A stretch of DNA of 64,000 bases from an uncultured Paracoccaceae bacterium (GCA_947499715.1 CANMPL010000007.1:124001-188000), one strand, 5' to 3'; shown: positions 44,213 to 53,634, numbered from the stretch's first letter. Program-made: numbers and translations. The notes: generated from the sequence alone by a model not told the origin.

Positions 44213-45502
44213 ATGACCGACGACCAGAACCTTTCGCGCGCGCAGGCCCGCGGTGTCCAAAATGCCCGCGATCTGGAAAATCAGCTAGGTTGGCTTGATA
44301 ACATCACCGGCACCGCCTTGGGTGTGTTGGCCGTGGCCTCCGGTATCTACACCTACCTTGGCGTCTCTTCGCTTCTTGACGACAACGGCGCGCTTTCGGT
44401 TTTTGCGGCCCTCGCCTACTCGGTGGCGGTGTCTGTCGGGATCTTCGTCTTTTGGTCTTACATGATGCGCCTGATGCCCGCAGTGCGAACCGCTGCATCC
44501 CGAATGGGTCTCTTCATTGCGATGTGCCTTGGATCCGCGGCCATCATTGCCATGTCGTCCTGGCTGAACGCCGCCGCCCTCGCCGGGGCTGCCGCCGTGG
44601 AACAGCACCTCGCCGAAACGGTACAGGACTACCAAACCGCACTGGAACGCGCGGACGAAGTCACCCAATCGGCCCAATCGCTGTCCCGCGATATCGCCCG
44701 CGTGCGCCAATCCTTCATTGATCTCTCCGAACAAGAGGCAACAGGCCAGCTCTCAGGCTTTGCCGGACAAGGCGCGGTTTTCCGGCTGCTGCGCCAGAAA
44801 TCCGATGAGCTCACCAGTCTGGAGGCACAGATCACATCGCAACAACCGCTGGTGGAGGCGGCCTTCGCCGAAGGCAATGCCATCCTGTCGCGCATGCGGG
44901 CACTCACAGTGGAACAAGGACCCGTTGAACAACGCTCCGTGCTTTTCTCTGAAGAGGCCGTGCGCCTTGCCAACGTCATCACCCAACTTCGCCAGCTTTC
45001 TGTGGCACCACTTGTGCAGCGTGCTGCGCGCGATCTGTCGGATTCGGTGGTTGTGCCGCAGCTTGACGGCACCGATGCAACGACGCGGCAGGGCCAGCAG
45101 GCCACGATCGACAGCGTCATGACCGTTCTGGCCCAGCGCGCCGCCGTCTTGGAAACCGCCGCACAATCGGTGATCGACATGACGCCCCCCGCCGATACCA
45201 CCTACACCCCAATCTCAGCCGCCGACGCTGTGATCCTCTATGCCCGCAACTTCGTGCCCTCCTGGGCCGGGGCCATCGCAATTGACCTGCTGCCCGCCGT
45301 GCTGGTCCTGATCGTCACGATCACCCAAAGCGCTATTCGCGCCGCCCGCGACGGGACCGCGTCAGAGGACAGCCTGACACTCTCGGAATTGCGCGCCGCA
45401 ATGATCGCGCTCAAGGACATCGACACCACCATGTCCGCGTCCGCAGCCCCACCACCGCGCGCAAAGCCCGAAGCACCGCCAAAGCCCCACGTCGTCGAAT
45501 GA
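44213..45502 (+). CDS. Membrane protein with long periplasmic or cytoplasmic coiled coil
   Basis: The 429-residue protein has three N-terminal membrane helices (about 32-50, 61-85 and 97-125), a helical/coiled-coil region (about 128-340, rich in A, Q, E and L), one more membrane helix (about 345-372) and a Pro/Ala tail. No catalytic motif is visible. ATG 44213 follows AGGGGGACGAC; the longer open frame is not preferred. It overlaps the ClpP-fold gene by ATGA, so the two are tightly coupled and probably act in one envelope complex. Confidence 0.8.
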   Translation: MTDDQNLSRAQARGVQNARDLENQLGWLDNITGTALGVLAVASGIYTYLGVSSLLDDNGALSVFAALAYSVAVSVGIFVFWSYMMRLMPAVRTAASRMGLFIAMCLGSAAIIAMSSWLNAAALAGAAAVEQHLAETVQDYQTALERADEVTQSAQSLSRDIARVRQSFIDLSEQEATGQLSGFAGQGAVFRLLRQKSDELTSLEAQITSQQPLVEAAFAEGNAILSRMRALTVEQGPVEQRSVLFSEEAVRLANVITQLRQLSVAPLVQRAARDLSDSVVVPQLDGTDATTRQGQQATIDSVMTVLAQRAAVLETAAQSVIDMTPPADTTYTPISAADAVILYARNFVPSWAGAIAIDLLPAVLVLIVTITQSAIRAARDGTASEDSLTLSELRAAMIALKDIDTTMSASAAPPPRAKPEAPPKPHVVE

Positions 45503-46269
45503 CCACACTCAGCCCCAACACCGGTCGCACCTTACGCTGGATCTTTGCCGCCCAGATTGCCTTTGCCGCAGTGCTGATCGGGGCCGATCTGACACGCATC
45601 CTGCCAACGCTGCTCACACCGTCCAACGCGCCAGAACTCACACAACCCATCGGCCCCGGCGACCAAACCCGCCGCTTCTCCCCCGCCGATCTCGCGCCGC
45701 GCACCGCAAATCCCAACACCCGGCCAATTCCGTCCACAAGTGACATGCCCAGCCGGCTGGACTTTGTCGCCGCCGACTGGAATGGCACACCCGTCATAAC
45801 CCTGACCGGAGACATCGCCCCCGGCGACGCCCAGCGCTTTGCCGACTTCCTTGCGGCACAAACCACGCCTCCCGTGACCGCCTTCCTCAATAGCCCCGGC
45901 GGTTCTGTCATCGACGCGCTTGCCATCGGGCGGGCCATGCGTGCGGCAGGGATCAAGACCGAAATGACCGCCTCCGACATCTGCCTCTCGGCCTGCCCCT
46001 ACCTCCTGGCCGCGGGCACCACACGCACCGCTGACCCAGAGGCACTGATTGGCGTGCACCAACACTACTTTGGCGAAAATACTGCGCTGCCTGCCTTCCT
46101 TGCGGTCTCCGACATCCAGCGCGGTCAGGGCGAGGTCATGCGCTACCTTGCCGACATGGGCGTCGATCCGCTGATCATGCAGCACGCGCTGACAACCCCG
46201 CCTGACGAAATCTACCTCCTCACCCCGTCAGAGCTGGAAACCTACAACCTCACCACATCCCACCAATAA
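45499..46269 (+). CDS. Membrane-anchored ClpP-fold (COG3904-type) periplasmic protein
   Basis: The 256-residue protein has an N-terminal membrane anchor or signal (about 12-30), a proline-rich linker and a ClpP/crotonase domain from about 88. Visible elements are L-N-S-P-G-G-S-V (130-137), the putative nucleophile S164 inside C-L-S-A-C (162-166) and H187 in G-V-H-Q-H, matching the Ser-His order of ClpP. The two cysteines flanking S164 could form a disulfide. It overlaps the preceding coiled-coil membrane gene by 4 nt. Protease activity and substrates are not established. Confidence 0.85.
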   Translation: MTTLSPNTGRTLRWIFAAQIAFAAVLIGADLTRILPTLLTPSNAPELTQPIGPGDQTRRFSPADLAPRTANPNTRPIPSTSDMPSRLDFVAADWNGTPVITLTGDIAPGDAQRFADFLAAQTTPPVTAFLNSPGGSVIDALAIGRAMRAAGIKTEMTASDICLSACPYLLAAGTTRTADPEALIGVHQHYFGENTALPAFLAVSDIQRGQGEVMRYLADMGVDPLIMQHALTTPPDEIYLLTPSELETYNLTTSHQ

Positions 46270-46271
46270 CC

Positions 46272-46369
46272 CTTCTTTTGGCCAGAAATATCCCGGGGGT
46301 GCGGGGGCTGGCCCCCGGCTCACCTTCGGGACGGCGGGCGGGGCGCGTTTGCATCTTGCAAACAGCGGC
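46272..46369 (+). repeat. composite module-1 plus module-2 repeat upstream of alr
   Basis: Module 1 (CTTCTTTTGGCCAGAAATAT) starts 3 nt after a stop codon, with hairpin CGGGGGC-TG-GCCCCCG (46302-46317). Module 2 follows: GGGACGGCGGGCGGGGCGC (46328-46346), hairpin GTTTGCA-TCT-TGCAAAC (46347-46363), AGCGGC. Confidence 0.7.
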
Positions 46370-46421
46370 GCACGATCGTCCCCGATTGCACATATCCGCA
46401 TCTGATGCCAAAAGGCTCGCC

Positions 46422-47459
46422 ATGAGCACCGGACACCTGACCATCGACCTTGCAGCCCTTGCGGCAAACTGGCACGCGCTGGACGCCAAGACCAGCGTTG
46501 AAACCGCGGCCGTGGTCAAGGCCGATGGCTATGGCCTGGGGGCTGCCCGCGTGGCAAAGGCCCTTGCCGATGCCGGTGCCCGGCAGTTCTTTGTGGCCGC
46601 CGCCGAGGAAGGTGCTGCCGTCAGGCAGGCCCTTGGCCCCGGCCCTGTCATCTCGGTCTTTTCCGGCCATATGGAAGGCGACACTGATACCCTGCGCGAC
46701 CTCACTCTGACGCCAATGCTCAACTCTGCCACACAGGTCAAACGCCACTTTGACACCCTGCCCGACCAACCGTTTGGTGTGCAGCTTGATACCGGCATGA
46801 ACCGGCTCGGCATGGAATGGGACGATTGGGCCGCCACGGCAGAGCGGATCATGCGGGCGGGCCCGACGCTTGTGATGTCACATCTGGCCTGCGCCGACGA
46901 ACCCGATCACCCGATGAACCCCTACCAGCTCGACGTGTTCCACCAGATGACCGACGGCATTTCCACCCCGCGCAGCCTTGCGGCCACCGGTGGCATCCTC
47001 TTGGGTGAGAAGTACCATTTCAACCTGACCCGCCCCGGCATCGGCCTTTACGGCGGTGCCCCCTTTGACGACGCCCAACCTGTCGCACGCCTTGATTTGC
47101 CGGTCATCCAGATCCGCGACCTCGCAGAGGGCGAAGTCGTGGGTTACGGCAACAGCTGGCAAACCGAACGCCCCGCACGCATCGCGACCGTGGCCGCAGG
47201 CTATGCCGACGGCCTTCTGCGCCATCTTTCAGGCAAGGCCACACTGTGGCACAACGGCCAACCCTGCCCTTTGGTGGGCCGTGTCTCGATGGATCTGATC
47301 ACCGTGGATGTCACCGATTGCGATGAAGACCCCGCCTTCCTGACCATCCTCGGCCCGCATCAATCGGTCGACGACCTCGCCAAGAACGCCGGAACAATCG
47401 GATACGAAATCCTAACCTCGCTGGGGGGCCGCTACTCGCGCCACTACGCCACACGTTAA
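46422..47459 (+). CDS. alr: Alanine racemase
   Basis: The 345-residue PLP enzyme makes D-alanine for peptidoglycan. The PLP lysine is in [10 protein letters not shown] near residues 29-38. The fold-III barrel continues with [18 protein letters not shown] and the catalytic tyrosine in V-G-Y-G-N-S-W; V-G-R-V-S-M-D also matches. ATG 46422 is chosen; the frame is open upstream only through the repeat. In related genomes alr commonly lies near dnaB and radA; here about 5.8 kb of other genes separates dnaB and alr. Confidence 0.94.
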   Translation: MSTGHLTIDLAALAANWHALDAKTSVETAAVVKADGYGLGAARVAKALADAGARQFFVAAAEEGAAVRQALGPGPVISVFSGHMEGDTDTLRDLTLTPMLNSATQVKRHFDTLPDQPFGVQLDTGMNRLGMEWDDWAATAERIMRAGPTLVMSHLACADEPDHPMNPYQLDVFHQMTDGISTPRSLAATGGILLGEKYHFNLTRPGIGLYGGAPFDDAQPVARLDLPVIQIRDLAEGEVVGYGNSWQTERPARIATVAAGYADGLLRHLSGKATLWHNGQPCPLVGRVSMDLITVDVTDCDEDPAFLTILGPHQSVDDLAKNAGTIGYEILTSLGGRYSRHYATR

Positions 47460-47718
47460 CCCTCCGATTCGACTGCGCCGCCAGTGCTGCCATCCGCCCC
47501 TCCGCGTCCTGAGGAGATCCAAAAACCTTTTGCCTCAAGGGCTTGCAGAGGCCGACCCGCACCACTGTTTCCAAAATCAAGACAATGAGCGTCACACCGT
47601 TGCATTGATGACAGCCCGTGTAACGTGACACCCTGGCGCTAGAATTCCCCTATGAATGACAACGGGTTATCGCGTAACCTCTCGCAGTATTGAGAGTGTG
47701 TATTCGGGGGGATACGGT

Positions 47719-48489
47719 ATGTTTTTGAAACCATTCATTGTGGGGTCTGCCCGCTTCTTTCACCTGCTGGCACTTGGCGCCGTCGCTATATTGGGCACAG
47801 CGGCATTGATTTATACGCTGGCAAGTGCATTCGGCTTGGCACCCTGGCTCACCATGACCGCCAGTTTTGGCGAGGTGACCTATACCAACGCCGGTCAATG
47901 GCTCCAGATCACCATCACGGCGCTCTTGCTGGCAATGGCGTTCTTTCTGCCTACCTCGGCCCGCATTGCTGCCCTCGAACATAGCCACCGGCAATTTCAC
48001 ATCTCGATGAATGATGTGGCCCATGCCTATCATGTGGCCCATACCGCCGACCGTGCGGGCCTGTTCAGCCTCAGTTCGGAATTTGACGCCGTCCGCGAAC
48101 GCCTCGCTTATCTGCGCGACCATCCTGATCTGGAACAGCTTGAACCCGACACGCTGGAAGTTGCGGCCCAAATGTCGCAACAGGCCCGGCAGTTGGCAGA
48201 CGTCTACTCGGATGCCAAAGTCGCCCGCGCCAAAGCGTTCTTGCAACAACGTCAGGAAGAGGCCGAAGCCCAGCAGGAACGCATTGTCGAGGCCCTGCAC
48301 GTCACCAGCCAAATCCGCACATGGGCCCAGCAGGTCGACGTGGAAGAAGCGATCGTCGCAAGCCAACTCAGCCAGCTGGATGAAAAACTTCAGGCCGCCC
48401 TACCACTGCTCGGCTATGCAATGGAACATGAGGACGAGACCGAGACCAATAACGTCGTGACCCTGCCCGCCAAACCTGCCGCCGAGTAG
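47719..48489 (+). CDS. Membrane protein with coiled coil (often labelled DNA repair protein)
   Basis: The 256-residue protein has two membrane helices (about 10-38 and 62-82) and then a long helical region with A-L-E-H-S-H-R-Q-F, A-H-A-Y-H-x-A-H-T-A-D-R, F-D-A-V-R-E-R-L-A-Y-L-R and A-F-L-Q-Q-R-Q-E-E-A-E. As I recall, homologues in Rhodobacteraceae are annotated as DNA repair proteins, but nothing in the sequence supports that. ATG 47719 has GGGGGGA 6 nt upstream. A short hypothetical gene follows after 6 nt. Confidence 0.8.
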   Translation: MFLKPFIVGSARFFHLLALGAVAILGTAALIYTLASAFGLAPWLTMTASFGEVTYTNAGQWLQITITALLLAMAFFLPTSARIAALEHSHRQFHISMNDVAHAYHVAHTADRAGLFSLSSEFDAVRERLAYLRDHPDLEQLEPDTLEVAAQMSQQARQLADVYSDAKVARAKAFLQQRQEEAEAQQERIVEALHVTSQIRTWAQQVDVEEAIVASQLSQLDEKLQAALPLLGYAMEHEDETETNNVVTLPAKPAAE

Positions 48490-48495
48490 CACCTC

Positions 48496-48768
48496 ATGAT
48501 CATCGATGACCTGATCATCGCGGCGGCACAATTATTCTTTGCACGCGCGGCGGCCCTGATCGAACTAATGATCCACCTTGGCGCACTGTTGTTCGGCGCA
48601 TCCTACATGGCAACCCGTCACACTGGCATGATCCGCGCCTGCGATGCTGCCCGCGCCCGGATCCCGACCGAAACCGAAACCAAGGTCACCGAAAGCCTTG
48701 ATCTGGCGGGCAAACTGCTCAACCGCGACCTGACATCCAATCTTCCCTGTCAGTCCGCAACCGACTAA
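48496..48768 (+). CDS. Small hypothetical membrane-associated protein
   Basis: The 90-residue protein has one long hydrophobic stretch (about residues 3-40, with I-E-L-M-I-H-L-G-A-L-L-F-G-A) and a polar C-terminal half. I do not recognise a family. It follows the membrane coiled-coil gene by 6 nt and precedes the PqiA-like gene by 27 nt, which supports it as part of that operon. The SD is poor. Confidence 0.5.
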   Translation: MIIDDLIIAAAQLFFARAAALIELMIHLGALLFGASYMATRHTGMIRACDAARARIPTETETKVTESLDLAGKLLNRDLTSNLPCQSATD

Positions 48769-48795
48769 GCAGGGCAAAACGCCACAGGACATCCG

Positions 48796-49239
48796 ATGCA
48801 GACCAGCCTTAAATACGCCAACCTCGCCCTCTTGATCCTTTTTCCGATCGCGTGGTTTGCCCCCCTCATGCGCGCGGGCCTTCTGCCGCTCTTCAAACTG
48901 TCGGAAATCTCCGTCATATCCGGCCTGCAATCCCTGTGGGAAAGCGATATCTTCCTCGCCTTGATGGTCACGGCCTTTGCGCTTTTTGCCCCCTACCTCA
49001 AGACCATCGGGCTCGCCCTGACGCATTTCAATCTTCTCAGCCCAAAGCTGCTGCCAACTTTGGCGTGGATGGGCAAACTGGCGATGGCTGATATCTTTCT
49101 GATCGCGCTCTACATCGTTGTTGCCAAGGGCGTGGGCATTGGCAAACTGGAAACCGCTTGGGGCCTCTACCTCTTTACCGCCTGCATTCTTGCCTCGATT
49201 GCGATTTCGGGGCTCACCAAAACGCCTTCTTCCGAATAA
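48796..49239 (+). CDS. Paraquat-inducible protein A (PqiA-domain) family membrane protein
   Basis: The 147-residue protein has four membrane helices and PqiA-like features: L-F-P-I-A-W-F-A-P-L-M near the N-terminus and P-T-L-A-W-M-G-K-L-A-M-A-D-I-F-L near residue 95. It is half the length of E. coli PqiA, containing one PqiA unit and no zinc cysteines. PqiA proteins partner MCE-type lipid carriers in the envelope; no pqiB is nearby. The last codons overlap the start of a diverged module-1 repeat. Confidence 0.82.
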   Translation: MQTSLKYANLALLILFPIAWFAPLMRAGLLPLFKLSEISVISGLQSLWESDIFLALMVTAFALFAPYLKTIGLALTHFNLLSPKLLPTLAWMGKLAMADIFLIALYIVVAKGVGIGKLETAWGLYLFTACILASIAISGLTKTPSSE

Positions 49240-49282
49240 AAATATGCCCGCCGGAGGCACCCGATTATTCGCCGAATAATCG
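49226..49282 (+). repeat. diverged module-1 repeat overlapping the pqiA-like stop codon
   Basis: CTTCTTCCGAATAAAAATAT begins inside the last codons of the gene (stop 49237-49239). It is followed by GCCCGCCGG and a perfect hairpin, CGATTATTCG (49262-49271) with CGAATAATCG (49273-49282). It probably serves as terminator before radA. Confidence 0.6.
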
Positions 49283-49323
49283 CACCCCTTGCCAGCGCCG
49301 CGCGATAGGTCCAAAAGGTGAAC

Positions 49324-50697
49324 ATGGCCAAAGATCTGACGTTCTCCTGTTCCGCCTGCGCTGCCACCTCATCCAAATGGTCTGGCCGCTGCGAGGCCTG
49401 TGGCGAATGGAACACCATTCACGAAGACAAGGCGCTCGCCTCCGGTCCCAAGAAAAAGTCGCTGGGCGGGATGCGGGGCAAGACCATCCCCCTAACCGAT
49501 CTCGCCACGGCAGAGGCCGAACCGCCCCGCACCATGTCCGGCGTCGCCGAACTCGACCGGGTCTTGGGCGGCGGTCTTGTCAAAGCCTCTGCGCTGCTGG
49601 TCGGCGGCGATCCCGGCATCGGCAAGTCGACCCTTCTGCTGCAAGCCGCCGCGCGTTTCGCCCGCAACGGGCTTAAGGTCATCTATATCTCCGGCGAGGA
49701 ATCAAACGCCCAGGTCCAGATGCGCGCCCGCCGTCTTGGGCTGACCGAAAGCCCGGTGGAACTGGCCTCTGAAACCAACCTGCGCGACATCCTCACGACG
49801 TTGGATGCCGAAAAGCCCGACCTCGCGATCATCGATTCGATCCAGACCATGTGGGCCGACAACGTCGACAGCGCCCCCGGCTCGGTGTCCCAAGTCCGCT
49901 CTTCCGCCCACGAACTCACCACATTCGCCAAGCGCAACGGCATGGCCGTGGTCATGGTCGGTCACGTCACCAAAGAAGGTGCCATCGCAGGCCCCCGTGT
50001 CGTCGAACACATGGTCGACACCGTGCTCTATTTCGAAGGCGAGCGTGGCCACCAGTTCCGCATCCTGCGTTCGGTCAAGAACCGCTTTGGCCCGGCAGAT
50101 GAAATCGGCGTCTTTGAAATGACCGGTAAAGGGCTGGCCGAAGTCAAGAACCCGTCAGCCATGTTCCTCTCTGAACGCGGCGATCCTGCACCCGGTTCCG
50201 TGGTCTTTGGCGGCATCGAAGGGTCCCGCCCTGTGCTGTGCGAGATCCAGGCCCTTGTGTCCCCTTCGCCACACAGCCAACCGCGCCGATCCGTGGTCGG
50301 ATGGGACGGATCGCGCCTTGCAATGATCCTTGCGGTGCTGGAATCCCGTGCCGGTGTGCCCTTCACCGGATTGGACGTCTACCTCAACGTAGCAGGGGGT
50401 TTGCGCATCACAGAACCCGCCGCAGACCTTGCCGTCGCGGCGGCTCTTGTCTCTGCGCGTGAAGACGCCCCACTGCCCAAAGACGCCGTTCTTTTCGGCG
50501 AAATCTCTCTCTCTGGTGCGCTTAGACCCTGCGTTCAGACGGAAAATAGATTGAAAGAAGCCTCAAAACTTGGTTTTACCTCCGCAATCATGCCGCAACA
50601 GGCCAAACAGCCAGCGGCATCCGGCCTTGATCTGCGCACCATGCAGACCCTGACCGATTTTGTGACAACGGTGTTCGGCGAACGCGGACCCGAATGA
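49324..50697 (+). CDS. radA: DNA repair protein RadA (Sms)
   Basis: RadA is a RecA-like branch-migration helicase. The 457-residue protein has the N-terminal zinc finger (C9, C12, C23, C26), Walker A G-D-P-G-I-G-K-S-T, the RadA-specific K-N-R-F-G motif and a C-terminal Lon-like domain ending near V-F-G-E-R. ATG 49324 with AAGG upstream is preferred over GTG 49318. The TTG-started cvpA gene follows 12 nt later, as often seen upstream of purF. Confidence 0.95.
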   Translation: MAKDLTFSCSACAATSSKWSGRCEACGEWNTIHEDKALASGPKKKSLGGMRGKTIPLTDLATAEAEPPRTMSGVAELDRVLGGGLVKASALLVGGDPGIGKSTLLLQAAARFARNGLKVIYISGEESNAQVQMRARRLGLTESPVELASETNLRDILTTLDAEKPDLAIIDSIQTMWADNVDSAPGSVSQVRSSAHELTTFAKRNGMAVVMVGHVTKEGAIAGPRVVEHMVDTVLYFEGERGHQFRILRSVKNRFGPADEIGVFEMTGKGLAEVKNPSAMFLSERGDPAPGSVVFGGIEGSRPVLCEIQALVSPSPHSQPRRSVVGWDGSRLAMILAVLESRAGVPFTGLDVYLNVAGGLRITEPAADLAVAAALVSAREDAPLPKDAVLFGEISLSGALRPCVQTENRLKEASKLGFTSAIMPQQAKQPAASGLDLRTMQTLTDFVTTVFGERGPE

Positions 50698-50709
50698 AGG
50701 AGCGGACCG

Positions 50710-51270
50710 TTGGAAGGTTTCACCATTATTGATGGCGTCGTCGCCGCAATTATCGTCGTCTCGGCCCTCTTGGCCTATAGCCGGGGTTTTGTGCGCGAGG
50801 CTATGGCGATTGCAGGCTGGATCGGTGCCACGATCCTCGCCTTCATCTTTGCCGATCAGGCCGAACCGCTTGTGCGGCAGATCCCCGTGGTTGGCGACTT
50901 TATCGGCGATTCCTGCGAACTGTCGATCATCGCAGCCTTCGCGGCCGTCTTTGCGGTCTCGCTCGTTGTGGTCTCGATCTTCACCCCGCTCTTTTCGTCT
51001 CTGGTGCAGCGCTCTGCGCTGAACGGGCTCGACCAGGGTGCAGGTTTCCTCTTTGGCGTTCTGCGCGGCATTCTCTTGGTCGCGGTGGCCTTCTTTGTTT
51101 ACCAGACTGTGCTTTCTGCCCAAGATATCCCGATGGTCGAAGACAGCCGCTCTGCCAAAGTCTTTGCCCGCATGACCGGTCAGATCGAGAATCGCGACCC
51201 CGAAGCGGCGCTTGGCTGGCTCTCAGTGCAGTACGAACAGCTTGTCGGTGCCTGCACAACGCCCGAATAA
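50710..51270 (+). CDS. cvpA: CvpA family inner-membrane protein (TTG start)
   Basis: The 186-residue protein has four membrane helices and the CvpA pattern I-I-D-G-V-V-A-A-I-I-V-V-S-A-L-L-A-Y-x-R-G-F-V-R-E near the start, with G-F-L-F-G-V-L-R-G later. CvpA is linked to colicin V production and the purF region in enterobacteria; its molecular role is unclear. The start is TTG 50710, supported by GGAG at 50699-50702 with a 7-nt spacer; no ATG fits the conserved N-terminus. Confidence 0.9.
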   Translation: MEGFTIIDGVVAAIIVVSALLAYSRGFVREAMAIAGWIGATILAFIFADQAEPLVRQIPVVGDFIGDSCELSIIAAFAAVFAVSLVVVSIFTPLFSSLVQRSALNGLDQGAGFLFGVLRGILLVAVAFFVYQTVLSAQDIPMVEDSRSAKVFARMTGQIENRDPEAALGWLSVQYEQLVGACTTPE

Positions 51271-51307
51271 GGCACCACTTCTGCCCCGATTGGGACATAA
51301 TTCACCG

Positions 51308-51322
51308 TTAAAAATTCCTTAA
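51308..51322. promoter_or_regulatory. CtrA-type box TTAA-N7-TTAA
   Basis: TTAA (51308-51311) and TTAA (51319-51322) are spaced by exactly 7 nt, a perfect match to the alphaproteobacterial CtrA site. It lies 37 nt before the ATG of the VPLPA-CTERM gene, a position overlapping a promoter. Confidence 0.55.
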
Positions 51323-51358
51323 CGCGCGCATTCTTGTGCGCCTTGAGGACTATTTGTG

Positions 51359-51946
51359 ATGAAAAAGATTGTCTCAGCACTGGCGGCATTGTTCCTGTCG
51401 GCCTCGGCCGCTCAGGCGGCGACGGTTACCTATGACTTTCTGGGGGCCGCCACGAACGTCCCAACGCTCACCCTGAATTCTGGTGGCGTCAGCTTGGACA
51501 TCACCGCCACAGGCGGCAATGTCGCACGCACAGCCAACGGCATCGGTGTAACCGGCAACCCCGAAGGTGGCCGTCTTGGGTTGGGCGAATTCCTGACCTT
51601 TGATTTTGGCACAACCATCGTCGACCAGATCGAAGGCTTGGTCTTTGAAGCTGGCGGTCAGGCCGAACAATTCGGTGTCATCATTGACGGCACCGTCACA
51701 ATCTTCACCCTGCCCGCGGCAGGCGGAAACTCAACACTTGCCTTTGATTTCAACAGCCTGATCCCAGCGACTGGCGTGTCTGTCTTTACCATCTTCGGCG
51801 CGCAACCAGATGCGGCTGGCAACCGGGGCGTCAAGGTCACCGGGCTGACGGTCAACGCCATCAACCTGGCGTCGGTTCCACTGCCCGCTGGTAGCCTTTT
51901 GCTCCTGACCGGACTTGGTGCGCTGGCCCTGCGCCGCCGCCGCTAA
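51359..51946 (+). CDS. Secreted VPLPA-CTERM sorting-domain protein
   Basis: The 195-residue precursor has a signal peptide (K-K-I-V then a hydrophobic run ending A-Q-A-A), a beta-rich middle typical of PEP-CTERM-like exported proteins, and a C-terminal tripartite tail: V-P-L-P-A-G, a hydrophobic helix and R-R-R-R. The VPLPA-CTERM family is processed by an exosortase (XrtD type), which is not in this window. ATG 51359 follows GAGGA; GTG 51356 is not preferred. A CtrA box precedes it and a strong terminator follows. Confidence 0.9.
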   Translation: MKKIVSALAALFLSASAAQAATVTYDFLGAATNVPTLTLNSGGVSLDITATGGNVARTANGIGVTGNPEGGRLGLGEFLTFDFGTTIVDQIEGLVFEAGGQAEQFGVIIDGTVTIFTLPAAGGNSTLAFDFNSLIPATGVSVFTIFGAQPDAAGNRGVKVTGLTVNAINLASVPLPAGSLLLLTGLGALALRRRR

Positions 51947-51973
51947 CAGGTTTTCCAAACCCCCACGGGAAGA

Positions 51974-52005
51974 GGCGTGCCGGACCGGTGCGTCTTTTCT
52001 CTTTT
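51974..52005 (+). terminator. rho-independent terminator after VPLPA-CTERM gene
   Basis: GGCGTGCCGG (51974-51983) and CCGGTGCGTC (51985-51994) pair with two wobbles and one mismatch, followed by TTTTCTCTTTT. Confidence 0.8.
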
Positions 52006-52130
52006 GGGGCGCAAGGAAGGGCAAATGGCCGTTCCTGTGACCGAACAGAACCACCCATTCCACAGCTGTCATCAATCTGTCATATCTCCCCCGTGACAGT
52101 GCCGCCCAGTCACGCTACACGTCGCAGCAG

Positions 52131-53630
52131 ATGTTCACGGATTCGAAGGCTGCCACCTTGACCGACACCTTGCCCCTCGCCCATCCATTTGACGACGACA
52201 AGTTGAAAGAGGAATGCGGCGTGTTCGGCGTCGTTGGCGTGACAGACGCTGCCAACTTCGTCGCCCTTGGCCTGCACGCCCTGCAACACCGCGGGCAAGA
52301 GGCCGGCGGCATCGTCACCCATCACCCCGATACCGGGTTCCATCAGGCCCGGCGCATGGGCCTTGTGCGTGACAACTTCACCTCGCCCGCCATGATGGCC
52401 CAGCTTCCGGGCGGCATCGGCATCGGCCACGTGCGCTATTCCACTGCCGGGTCCAAAGGCCAGACTGCGATCCGCGACGTGCAGCCCTTCTTTGGCGAAT
52501 TCTCAATGGGTGGCGCCGCCATCGCCCACAATGGCAATATCACCAACGCGATGTCGCTCCGGCGCGAGTTAATCGAGCGCGGCTCGATCTTCCAAAGCTC
52601 ATCCGACAGCGAATGCATCATCCACCTGATGGCACGCTCCATGGGCCGCAAAATCCCCGACCGCATGGAAGAAGCGCTGCGCAAGGTCGAAGGCGCGTTT
52701 TCCGTGGTCGCCATGACCCGCACCAAGCTGATCGGCTGCCGAGATCCTTTGGGCGTGCGCCCGCTCGTGCTGGGCCAGGTCGGCGACGGCTGGGTGTTGT
52801 CATCCGAAACCTGCGCCCTCGACATTATCGGCGCAGAGTTCGTGCGCGAGATTGAACCGGGCGAAATGGTGGTGATCACCGCTGAAAAAGGCGTCGAAAG
52901 CCATCATCCCTTCCGTCCCGCCAAATCGCGCTTCTGCATCTTTGAACACGTCTACTTCAGCCGCCCCGATAGCCAATTGGGTGGCCGATCTGTTTACGAA
53001 ACCCGTGAAAACATCGGCCGTGAGCTGGCAAAAGAAGCCGCCGTCGACGCCGACCTTGTCTGCCCTGTCCCCGACAGCGGCACACCTGCCGCTATTGGCT
53101 ATAGCCTGCAATCAGGCATTCCCTATGCGATGGGCATCATCCGCAACAATTACATGGGCCGGACCTTCATCGAACCGACCGAACAGATCCGCAACATGGG
53201 CGTGCGCCTGAAACTCAACGTCAACCGCGCCCTGATCAAGGGCAAGCGGGTGATCTTGGTCGACGACAGCGTCGTGCGTGGCACCACAAGCCGCAAGATC
53301 AAGGAAATGATCCTTGATGCCGGTGCGGCAGAGGTGCACTTTCGCATCGCTTCCCCGCCGACCGCTTGGCCCTGTTTCTACGGCGTCGACACACCCCAGC
53401 GCGAGAAGCTGCTGGCGGCCACAATGTCCGAAGACGAAATGCGCGACCACCTTGGCGTTGACAGCCTGCGGTTCATCACGCTCGACGGCCTTTACCGCGC
53501 CGTGGGCGAAGCCAATGGGCGCGATGCCAAATCCCCCGCCTATTGTGACGCTTGTTTCTCGGGCGAATACCCGGTCGCCCCCTCCGACATGATCGAACAG
53601 GGGTTTCAAGGAAAAGAGGCGGCAGAATAG
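52131..53630 (+). CDS. purF: Amidophosphoribosyltransferase
   Basis: PurF performs the first committed step of purine synthesis, making phosphoribosylamine from PRPP and glutamine. The 499-residue precursor has the nucleophile C29 in E-E-C-G-V-F-G, so a 28-residue leader would be removed. The glutaminase domain shows H-V-R-Y-S-T and N-G-N-I-T-N, and the PRPP site V-I-L-V-D-D-S-V-V-R-G-T-T is near residue 375. No SD is evident before ATG 52131. Its end is 4 nt from a convergent gene. Confidence 0.95.
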   Translation: MFTDSKAATLTDTLPLAHPFDDDKLKEECGVFGVVGVTDAANFVALGLHALQHRGQEAGGIVTHHPDTGFHQARRMGLVRDNFTSPAMMAQLPGGIGIGHVRYSTAGSKGQTAIRDVQPFFGEFSMGGAAIAHNGNITNAMSLRRELIERGSIFQSSSDSECIIHLMARSMGRKIPDRMEEALRKVEGAFSVVAMTRTKLIGCRDPLGVRPLVLGQVGDGWVLSSETCALDIIGAEFVREIEPGEMVVITAEKGVESHHPFRPAKSRFCIFEHVYFSRPDSQLGGRSVYETRENIGRELAKEAAVDADLVCPVPDSGTPAAIGYSLQSGIPYAMGIIRNNYMGRTFIEPTEQIRNMGVRLKLNVNRALIKGKRVILVDDSVVRGTTSRKIKEMILDAGAAEVHFRIASPPTAWPCFYGVDTPQREKLLAATMSEDEMRDHLGVDSLRFITLDGLYRAVGEANGRDAKSPAYCDACFSGEYPVAPSDMIEQGFQGKEAAE

Positions 53631-53634
53631 CCCG

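Noticed and set aside
46278-46421. Upstream extension of the alr reading frame and similar short frames at 57249-57479
   Set aside because: These frames are created by the intergenic repeats; the encoded residues have no domain character and precede clear native starts.
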